DNA of 5,221 nt, taken from assembly GCA_903858085.1 (NCBI GenBank), contig CAIOHJ010000231.1, positions 1-5,221 on the forward strand, written 5' to 3'. Source of the DNA: an uncultured Chloroflexota bacterium. Its GTDB lineage: Bacteria; Chloroflexota; Anaerolineae; Caldilineales; Caldilineaceae. A program made the position numbers and the translations under genes. Shown here piece after piece: positions 1 to 4,804 of this stretch (the stretch's first letter is position 1; each line of letters begins with the position of its first letter). A model generated the notes under the pieces. The model saw only the letters and a list, made by a program, of their open reading frames with translations, searched no databases and was not told the DNA's origin.

Positions 1-173
1 AGAAGGGTGCGGGCGTGCTGCGCGACAGGCCGAATATTCAATGGGAGAAGGACCGCGGCAAGGATGTGGCGTCGGCGCCCTGGTATGGGGTGTTCGGGGG
101 GGAGCGGATCAACGATTGGCATTTGACGCTGGCGGAAAAGCGCGCGGCGCGGGAAAAGGATCGCGATGCCTAG
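1..173 (+). CDS. pglX: BREX adenine-specific DNA methyltransferase PglX, C-terminal end (partial)
   Basis: The frame whose first full codon is at base 3 is open from the left edge to TAG at 171-173. It gives 56 residues and lacks its start and all catalytic motifs. The visible tail carries the segments RPNIQWEKDRGKD, APWY, GERIND and HLTLAEKRAARE. From memory this pattern matches the extreme C-terminus of BREX type 1 PglX. PglX is a large class I-like m6A methyltransferase that marks host DNA at one non-palindromic site and is needed for phage exclusion. The PglZ-like gene at the other end of the window, on the same strand, supports the assignment. GC content is high (about 67% at 61-120), like pglZ and unlike the genes between. 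The stop codon shares bases with the stop of the convergent darG. The family call rests on a short tail without conserved catalytic residues, so it is good but not certain. Confidence 0.68.
   Translation, partial: KGAGVLRDRPNIQWEKDRGKDVASAPWYGVFGGERINDWHLTLAEKRAAREKDRDA
170..173. other. CTAG tetranucleotide shared as stop codon by two convergent genes
   Basis: The palindrome CTAG is read as TAG on the plus strand (171-173) for pglX and as TAG on the minus strand (172-170) for darG. The two reading frames therefore meet with no intergenic space, which leaves no room for a conventional terminator between them. Both frames were checked codon by codon. Confidence 0.9.
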
Positions 174-1219
174 AGACGTTGTTCACCTACCCACCCTTTG
201 TCATGCAGCAAGTCCAGCGCCAGACTGATCTGACGTTTGGAAAACTGGCGTTTGCGCTCATTCCAGGCATAGGTCTGCGCAATGACATCGTCGATGGATT
301 GCACTGGCGCTCTGGTGGCAATCCATTGCACGGTTGCCAGCAATTCCAGGCCAAAGGGCGACTCAAATCCCTCCACCAGGGCCGAAACCTTGGCCAGCCG
401 TGTGAGCGTATCTTTCTTGTTCTGCAGAAAAGCGTTCGCCTCTTCGAGTGCGCCAGGGACCAGTTCCAACTGCTTGTCAGGCGCATCCCCGCCATCGGCA
501 TAGCCCACGATCAGATGCCCCTCGATTTCGTTCATCACGTGGCGTAGATTTTCTGCGTAAGGCCCATACACGCCCTGCACGTAGCGCAGACGCAGCGGTT
601 CACCGGTCTCCTGTAGGAAGTACATCAGCTTATGCACCTCCAACAGCGTGACAAACGGATCGAGCAGCCCGCGCAGATAACGGTCGATCAGTTCCACCAA
701 TGCTGCCCGCCCCACGGTCATCCGCGGGACATTGCTCGAATAGTTGGCACGCGCGTCGCTTGTTACATTACTTGGTTCGTAAATGATAATCTGTCGATCC
801 ACCAGACTGTGCAGCGCTGCCTCGATTCGTTCCCGCACGGCGCTCCATTCCAGCCCCCCCAGGCCGCTGCCCAATGGTGGAATGGCGATCGACTGAATGT
901 TGCGACGCCGGATCTCCTCGACGAGGGCGACCAATCCCGCCTCGATATCTGCCATCCGGCTCTTGCCTTTCCAATGGCGTTTTGTTGGAAAGTTAATGAT
1001 GTAGCGAGGATTGGTCAGTTGGCCGGTCTCGTACACCAGCATCTGCCCGGGCTTCACCTCATGCTGTTTGCATGCCTCGGCATACGCTTGATAATTGGCT
1101 GGAAACACATTGCGGAATTGCAGCGCAATCCCGCGTCCCATCACGCCAACGCAATTGACGGAGTTGACCAGAGCCTCGACATCTTCTGTCAGTAAATTGC
1201 CAGTTTTGAATTGGATCAT
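170..1219 (-). CDS. darG: DarG antitoxin: macrodomain DNA ADP-ribosylglycohydrolase with toxin-binding C-terminal domain
   Basis: The 349-residue protein is a cytoplasmic antitoxin that removes ADP-ribose from thymidine in DNA modified by DarT. The N-terminal macrodomain (about residues 1-150) begins MIQFKTGNLL and shows ALVNSVN (17-23), the ligand loop GVMGRGIA (25-32), the DarG signature NFPTKRHWK (76-84) and the second loop PPLGSGLGGL (114-123). Lys80 falls at the catalytic lysine position known from DarG work. Residues from about 165 to 349 form the second domain typical of DarG. In studied homologues this domain binds DarT and blocks its DNA site. Full length and domain order match the family. 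The start ATG overlaps the darT stop (ATGA, 1216-1219), and a strong GGGGTGG ribosome site lies just upstream inside darT, so translation is probably coupled. The stop is shared with pglX in CTAG. All key macrodomain residues look intact, so the antitoxin is probably active. Confidence 0.93.
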   Translation of the reverse strand: MIQFKTGNLLTEDVEALVNSVNCVGVMGRGIALQFRNVFPANYQAYAEACKQHEVKPGQMLVYETGQLTNPRYIINFPTKRHWKGKSRMADIEAGLVALVEEIRRRNIQSIAIPPLGSGLGGLEWSAVRERIEAALHSLVDRQIIIYEPSNVTSDARANYSSNVPRMTVGRAALVELIDRYLRGLLDPFVTLLEVHKLMYFLQETGEPLRLRYVQGVYGPYAENLRHVMNEIEGHLIVGYADGGDAPDKQLELVPGALEEANAFLQNKKDTLTRLAKVSALVEGFESPFGLELLATVQWIATRAPVQSIDDVIAQTYAWNERKRQFSKRQISLALDLLHDKGWVGEQRL

Positions 1220-1884
1220 CGCTCCACCCCATCAGTAGTATAATACCAGGCACGCATAACCTGTACAGGCGGCTTATGCACGACGTTCTGCATCACTGTC
1301 ACCACTTGCGAGTAGACTGCCTGCGAATAAACACCGATACGGCTGACCAATTCCCAGGGGAATTGGTGTTCAAGCAAGAACTCCGCCTGCTTGCCCTCTT
1401 TGACTTGCGGGTCGCGGAAGTCAGTGGCGTTGACGGCATCCCACTGGATTTCACCCAACTGATTCAGGTTGCAGCGATCCTCAAAATAGGAAGCACCAGC
1501 ATTGGACAGCGTGAACGCCCAGCGTCGTCTGCGTTCGTCTGCCCAAGCCACCGTCCGCCGCAAATCGGCCTCCAGATGAACAATCGGTCCCTGACCGCCC
1601 CGATAGGCAAGGGAAGGGTGATTGCGCATAAAGATCAGGTACAACATAACCGACCGTGGACAGAAATAGAAAGGTACACAATCTCCGACGCGCAGGTCTG
1701 AATGACTGTTCAACTTCAGTTGAGACAGCCGCCGCTGCTTGATATCATTCATGCCGATCGTCGTTCCCACCGGCGTTCTTCGATTCATCTCTGCATCACA
1801 CCAAAGCCACCCGTCGTTGATGATCGATGGTAGACGATCAACATGTACAATATGGTAGATCTTCGGAAATGGTGACACGGGCAT
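1216..1884 (-). CDS. darT: DarT toxin: ssDNA thymidine ADP-ribosyltransferase (DUF4433)
   Basis: The 222-residue protein is predicted to transfer ADP-ribose from NAD+ onto thymidine in single-stranded DNA, blocking replication. DarTG systems are known abortive-infection defences against phage. Visible motifs are the NAD-site start KIYHIVHVDRLPSII (8-22), IGMNDIKQRRL (43-53) containing the conserved Arg51, the segment VPFYFCPRSVMLYLI (70-84), and GKQAEFLL (164-171), whose Glu168 sits where the family's catalytic glutamate lies. Length and order are normal for DarT2-type proteins, and no truncation is seen. It precedes darG in the usual toxin-then-antitoxin order with a 4-base overlap. The ATG at 1884 has only a modest ribosome site (GAGG at 1901-1898, 13 bases away), which would favour low toxin output. 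A GTG two codons further in is a less likely alternative start. A promoter candidate lies about 60 bases upstream. Confidence 0.93.
   Translation of the reverse strand: MPVSPFPKIYHIVHVDRLPSIINDGWLWCDAEMNRRTPVGTTIGMNDIKQRRLSQLKLNSHSDLRVGDCVPFYFCPRSVMLYLIFMRNHPSLAYRGGQGPIVHLEADLRRTVAWADERRRRWAFTLSNAGASYFEDRCNLNQLGEIQWDAVNATDFRDPQVKEGKQAEFLLEHQFPWELVSRIGVYSQAVYSQVVTVMQNVVHKPPVQVMRAWYYTTDGVER
1346..1367. repeat. 22-base near-perfect palindrome inside darT
   Basis: The 10-base arms ACCAATTCCC and GGGAATTGGT are perfect reverse complements around a 2-base AG centre. The palindrome encodes the HQFPWELV region of DarT (about residues 173-180), near the C-terminal side of the catalytic glutamate. It may be a coincidence of coding sequence or a binding site. 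Nothing else in the window matches it. Confidence 0.5.
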
Positions 1885-2161
1885 GGACGACAGAAGACCT
1901 CAAGGCTGTATAACAAGCTGAAGTTTCAGAACGTATGTGCTGATTATACACGAATCCTGTGAAGATGCAACCATACCACAGATCACATTGTACTTCAATT
2001 CGTCTGACTTTGTCGCGTGCAGATTCAGCCGTCTGTACCCGCCCACAAAACATGGCCCACCCGGCGTCACCGTGTTGTGGAAAGGCTTTCAACAGTTGGT
2101 TGAGATCACTGCGATGTACCAAAGTATGCGTCCCCAATCGCTTGCCGCCGGCGATGTCCAT
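1838..2161 (-). CDS. Doubtful 107-residue ORF upstream of darT, unrecognised
   Basis: This open frame starts with ATG at 2161, which overlaps the TGA of the preceding minus-strand open stretch as TGATG, a layout typical of coupled genes. Its first half (MDIAGGKRLGTHTLVHR onward, to about residue 57) has an ordinary amino-acid mix. The second half crosses the darT promoter candidate and overlaps the first 47 bases of darT in another frame, where it becomes rich in Cys, Ser and Tyr and looks non-coding. I recognise no family, signal peptide or membrane segment. The most likely reading is the remains of an older gene whose 3' part was lost or replaced when darTG arrived. It could also be entirely spurious. 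No function is assigned. Confidence 0.22.
   Translation of the reverse strand: MDIAGGKRLGTHTLVHRSDLNQLLKAFPQHGDAGWAMFCGRVQTAESARDKVRRIEVQCDLWYGCIFTGFVYNQHIRSETSACYTALRSSVVHARVTISEDLPYCTC
1943..1970 (-). promoter_or_regulatory. Candidate promoter for darTG
   Basis: Read on the minus strand, a perfect TATAAT (1948-1943) follows a weak TTGCAT (1970-1965, three of six matches to TTGACA) with a 16-base spacer. Transcription would start near 1936, leaving a leader of about 50 bases before the darT ATG at 1884. It is the best sigma-70-type match upstream of darT. No clear operator repeat was found beside it, so regulation is unknown. Confidence 0.5.
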
Positions 2162-2430
2162 CAGAACAAAAGTTCTGGGTAAGGAGATGCCCTTACAGTC
2201 GGGACTCTGAGCGGTCGGGGCTCGTTAGCCAGTGCATCGACGCTGCCAAGGAGCAAGTTCTCATGCATCCCAGCCAAGGGCTCGTCGATCAGGGCGTGAA
2301 TCTCGGGTGAGAAGAGATCGCCGACGCAGACTTCGATGGGCCTCCGCCAACGTTTCTTTACTCTTTTTCTATCCGTGATACAATCATCGTCATGAACTGC
2401 AACGACTTTCGCCTGTAGCGCCAGGTGAGT
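2161..2430 (-). pseudogene. Open stretch without a proper start, possible gene remnant
   Basis: On the minus strand a frame runs open from 2430, just after an in-frame TGA, to TGA at 2163-2161, giving 89 residues. Its middle reads RPIEVCVGDLFSPEIHALI, then EPLAGMHENLLLGSVDALAN, with GC-rich third positions as in a real gene. There is no ATG or GTG at the beginning. The only ATG, at 2268, would give 35 residues. The upstream half lies opposite the forward promoter at 2357-2384. The overlap with the next ATG (TGATG) suggests it was once the upstream partner of the doubtful ORF ending at 1838. I do not recognise the family. The best reading is a 5'-truncated remnant, but chance is possible. Confidence 0.3.
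2357..2384 (+). promoter_or_regulatory. Candidate extended -10 promoter for the restriction-modification operon
   Basis: TTTACT (2357-2362, four of six matches to TTGACA) is followed after 16 bases by TACAAT (2379-2384, five of six). A TG dinucleotide at 2376-2377 is placed as in extended -10 promoters. Transcription would start near 2391, about 73 bases before the small ORF at 2464. This is the best forward promoter seen between darT and the methyltransferase. It could also supply transcript to pglZ, because no terminator is visible after the endonuclease gene. Confidence 0.58.
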
Positions 2431-2463
2431 TCATCCAGATCACAGGGATTCAGGGGGTGGACG

Positions 2464-2589
2464 ATGCATTTGTCCCAATGTCGCTACTGCCGGACTCTGC
2501 AGTCGAGCGATGCCTTTTTCGATGTCTTATGCTCTTCTATCTGGCCGGCTTCGTCGTCCCCACCCCAATGCAGGCAATGCGAGCGGTGA
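2464..2589 (+). CDS. Small 41-residue protein with two CxxC pairs (putative zinc ribbon)
   Basis: ATG at 2464 follows a strong ribosome site (AGGGGG at 2452-2457, six bases away), and the frame ends at TGA 2587-2589. The protein carries CRYC at residues 6-9 and CRQC at 36-39, with one more Cys at 23. Two CxxC knuckles about 26 residues apart are what a small zinc ribbon needs. It ends 16 bases before the methyltransferase start, and the methyltransferase ribosome site overlaps its stop. The two are probably translated from one message. A DNA-binding or regulatory role in the restriction-modification operon would be natural for such a protein, but nothing shows it directly. The ORF competes with an upstream ATG (2510) in the methyltransferase frame, and I judge this frame the better one. 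It resembles no family I can name. It could be a remnant of a larger zinc protein. Confidence 0.45.
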   Translation: MHLSQCRYCRTLQSSDAFFDVLCSSIWPASSSPPQCRQCER

Positions 2590-2605
2590 GAAGGAAACGC
2601 GCACG

Positions 2606-3853
2606 GTGACTGATTTTGCGACAGAAATCCCGCAACGGCTTCTGGATATTGAAGACAAAAGCCGGTCAAACCTGTTTGCATGGCGCGGACAGTTTTCTCC
2701 ACAGCTCATCGAGACACTGCTTGCAGCATACTGTCCGCCTGATGCGGTAGTCCTCGACCCGTTTGTGGGAAGCGGAACTGTCCTCTACGAAGCCGCCAGA
2801 ATGGGAGTGTCGGCTTACGGATTTGAGCTGAATCCGTCTGCGTGGACATTCAGCAAGCTTTACGAGTTTGCTAACCTTCCCCCTTCTTCACGCGAGGCCG
2901 CAATCTGCGAGCTTCGCTCCAAAGTCGAGCGCGAGTTCCCGATCGTGCTCTTCGCGGATGACGTGATTCCTCCCGAAGAGGTGGAATCCAGAATCATCCG
3001 AATCAGCACGTCAATCAGTGACTACGCAAAGATATTGTGCAATGCACTCGTGGTGTTGCTCGACGTTTTCAATAACCAGATTTCCGGCGATCTGATCCAG
3101 AGCAAACTCATGGCGCTTGCAAAGCTAGTGAGGGGGCTTCCATATTCAGACAAAGTGATAAAGGCTGATCTGCAGGATGCTCGTTGCCTCCCCTTAGAGG
3201 AGCAGTCTATTGATTTCGTTGTCTCTTCGCCTCCATACATAAACGTGTTCAACTACCACCAGAATTATCGCCGGTCTGTCGAAATTCTTGGTTGGGATGT
3301 GCTGCGTGTCGCTCGCTCTGAGATTGGCTCTAATCGGGCAAACCGTGGGAATCGATTCCTCACCGTAGTGCAGTATTGTGTCGACATGGCAAATGTTCTG
3401 CAGGAACTCGCAAGGGTTGTTCGCCCAGGAGGTCGTTTGGTGCTGGTCGTAGGATACGAATCAAGGGTACTCGGCGTTCCGTTCCACAATGCGAAGGTAG
3501 TCGAAGCCCTTGCGGAACACACTGGTCTGTTTGACCTTGCGATCAGGCAGCAGCGCGTCTTCCGAAACCGTTTTGGACAAGACATCCGTGAGGATATCCT
3601 CAACCTAACAAGACGGTCCTACTCGAATGGAGGATATCCCCCAGAAACCGTTGGTCACATCGTGGCCAGCGATGCGTTGAGAGAAGGCTTCCCTACAGTT
3701 TCCCCGAAAAACAGGTCTTTGCTTGATGAGGCTGTGGAAGCTGTGGAACGCACGGAGGGAACTCCGGTATTTAACAGTGGCGCCTATGGCACTTATCAAA
3801 CGCGGGACTACGTGATGATGGTCAAAGAAAAAGCAGAAAACTACCCTACATGA
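2606..3853 (+). CDS. Type II DNA methyltransferase, SPPY motif, probably N4-cytosine
   Basis: A 415-residue AdoMet-dependent DNA methyltransferase, predicted to protect host sites from the endonuclease encoded next to it. The N-terminal FAWRGQFSPQLIETLL (25-40) resembles motif X. AdoMet motif I is VVLDPFVGSGT (48-58), followed by the acidic GFELNPSA (72-79). Catalytic motif IV is DFVVSSPPY (203-211), and VRPGGRLVLVVGY (272-284) fits the later core strands. SPPY usually marks N4-cytosine enzymes, while DPPY or NPPY marks adenine enzymes. About 150 residues lie between motifs I and IV, so part of target recognition may sit there. GTG at 2606 is chosen as start because AAGGA lies ten bases upstream (2591-2595). 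The alternative ATG at 2510 adds 32 low-quality residues over the small CxxC ORF. The stop overlaps the endonuclease start as ATGA (3850-3853). The target sequence cannot be read from the protein. Confidence 0.9.
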   Translation: MTDFATEIPQRLLDIEDKSRSNLFAWRGQFSPQLIETLLAAYCPPDAVVLDPFVGSGTVLYEAARMGVSAYGFELNPSAWTFSKLYEFANLPPSSREAAICELRSKVEREFPIVLFADDVIPPEEVESRIIRISTSISDYAKILCNALVVLLDVFNNQISGDLIQSKLMALAKLVRGLPYSDKVIKADLQDARCLPLEEQSIDFVVSSPPYINVFNYHQNYRRSVEILGWDVLRVARSEIGSNRANRGNRFLTVVQYCVDMANVLQELARVVRPGGRLVLVVGYESRVLGVPFHNAKVVEALAEHTGLFDLAIRQQRVFRNRFGQDIREDILNLTRRSYSNGGYPPETVGHIVASDALREGFPTVSPKNRSLLDEAVEAVERTEGTPVFNSGAYGTYQTRDYVMMVKEKAENYPT

Positions 3854-4767
3854 GCGACTTTCAGCTGCCGACACCTCATTACTCCAAGCTCCAGGCGCTT
3901 CTGGAGAACCCACGATTGCCAGAGGCAGACAAACCACGTGTCGAAGATGCGCTCCTTCGGTACCGCAAGTGGATCGAGGATCTCGAGTCTGTATGGGCGG
4001 GACGAGAAGGAGCTGTGCAGAAACTTGTTGACGCAACCAATCAGTACAAGAGGTTCATCGATCTTGAGTTGATTTTTGACAGCCCCAAGGACTTTCTCTA
4101 CCGCCAGAAGGGACAGCTTAAACTTGACAACACGATCCTGGAGGAGTTTCTCCCGCAGTTGATGTTCCGGGGACTTAGCCTTCCTTCAGGCAGGTTCGAA
4201 TTCGGACCGCAGAAGACTTATGCAGGGCTGAGCTTCACTTCAGGTCCGGGCAATATCGGTCTCGGTGGCCAGGCAAGTCTGAGGACAAAGGACCAAGACT
4301 TCGTCCTTGGGAAACGTCTCTATATGATGACTTCTTTCGATAGAGAATTCCGTGACGCAGAGCGAATGGAAGTGTACCTGGGCTACGTGTGCGTGGAGTG
4401 CAAGACCAATCTGGATAAGACCATGTTTCAGGAGGCTGTGGCAACGAGCAGAGACCTCAAAGTTGCGGTTCCCGCTTCGCTCTATTTTCTTGTCTGCGAG
4501 TTTCTTGACATGACACCAGTATCAATAACATCCACGCATATCGACGATGTTTTGATTGTGCGCAAGGCCAAACGAATGAACTCGAATGTCCGTCAGGAAT
4601 ATCGCACTGCGCGCGACCGCAAAGCACATCGTAGCGAGTACGTCGAGTTCCTGGATGGGGCCAGGTATCATGTGGACGTGTTCCAGCGCATGATTGACAA
4701 AATACAGGTGATGGCCGACGACACAGACCCGACTGCCGGGAAAGTTCTAGGCCGAGGATACTTCTGA
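3850..4767 (+). CDS. Type II restriction endonuclease, PD-(D/E)XK fold, Bpu10I-family-like
   Basis: A 305-residue protein expected to cut unmodified DNA at the site protected by the upstream methyltransferase. The nuclease core is visible as KDQDFVLGKRLYM (147-159), giving a candidate Asp150, followed by YVCVECKTNLDKTMFQEA (179-196). Here Glu183 and Lys185 form the ExK pair and Gln194-Glu195 follow on the helix. ECKTNLDKTMFQEA is the pattern I recall from the Bpu10I-type endonuclease family. That name is from memory and less certain than the nuclease fold. The N-terminal region (about 1-70) is helical and charged. The start overlaps the methyltransferase stop (ATGA) with no good ribosome site, so translation is probably coupled. 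This order lets the methyltransferase be made first. GC is low for the window (38% at 4021-4080), which fits import. No terminator is seen before pglZ. Confidence 0.85.
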   Translation: MSDFQLPTPHYSKLQALLENPRLPEADKPRVEDALLRYRKWIEDLESVWAGREGAVQKLVDATNQYKRFIDLELIFDSPKDFLYRQKGQLKLDNTILEEFLPQLMFRGLSLPSGRFEFGPQKTYAGLSFTSGPGNIGLGGQASLRTKDQDFVLGKRLYMMTSFDREFRDAERMEVYLGYVCVECKTNLDKTMFQEAVATSRDLKVAVPASLYFLVCEFLDMTPVSITSTHIDDVLIVRKAKRMNSNVRQEYRTARDRKAHRSEYVEFLDGARYHVDVFQRMIDKIQVMADDTDPTAGKVLGRGYF

Positions 4768-4804
4768 GAACAACTGCTTTGACGGCAGGGGACTCAGCCC
4801 TCCT
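4768..4804 (+). promoter_or_regulatory. Short spacer with pglZ ribosome site, no terminator
   Basis: Only 37 bases separate the endonuclease stop from the pglZ ATG. They contain AGGGG (4787-4791), 13 bases upstream of the start and usable as a loose ribosome site, and no T-tailed hairpin. No convincing promoter was found here. This suggests that pglZ shares a transcript with the restriction-modification genes. Confidence 0.5.

Larger units (their letters stand above)
1885..2463. other. Divergent intergenic region between darT and the restriction-modification operon
   Basis: About 580 bases separate two divergently transcribed defence operons. The region holds the likely darT promoter (1943-1970) and a good forward promoter (2357-2384). 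It also holds two minus-strand open stretches, described separately, that look partly coding but have poor starts or run into darT. A 6-base-stem hairpin (CAGAAC, AAAA loop, GTTCTG) lies at 2162-2177 without a following T run. One forward stretch near 2040-2110 translates to HGPPGVTVLWKGFQQL and vaguely recalls C-terminal segments of some transposases, but I could not confirm that. No terminal inverted repeats or target duplications were recognised. Confidence 0.6.

Noticed and set aside
41..547. Forward open frame of 168 codons across the pglX end and darG
   Set aside because: It lies opposite the well-supported darG and in a different frame from the pglX tail. Its product resembles no family and is a shadow of coding sequence on the other strand.
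632..1195. Forward open frame of 187 codons opposite the darG macrodomain
   Set aside because: The minus-strand macrodomain motifs are unmistakable here. The forward product is His- and Gln-rich antisense sequence.
1276..1701. Forward open frame of 141 codons opposite darT
   Set aside because: It is antisense to conserved DarT motifs including the catalytic glutamate region, with no independent support.
2162..2177. Hairpin CAGAAC-AAAA-GTTCTG as a terminator
   Set aside because: The stem is only six pairs, and no run of T follows on either strand outside the loop.
1937..2182. Forward frame with HGPPGVTVLWKGFQQL as a transposase remnant
   Set aside because: The resemblance is faint and short. 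No terminal repeats or other transposase motifs were found, so it is only mentioned in the intergenic description.
2510..2605. Upstream ATG extending the methyltransferase by 32 residues
   Set aside because: The added residues look non-coding and overlap the CxxC ORF. The ribosome site before GTG 2606 is better placed.
3605..4036. Minus-strand open frame of 143 codons across the methyltransferase-endonuclease junction
   Set aside because: It is antisense to two well-supported genes, and its Cys- and Ser-rich product is typical of shadow frames.
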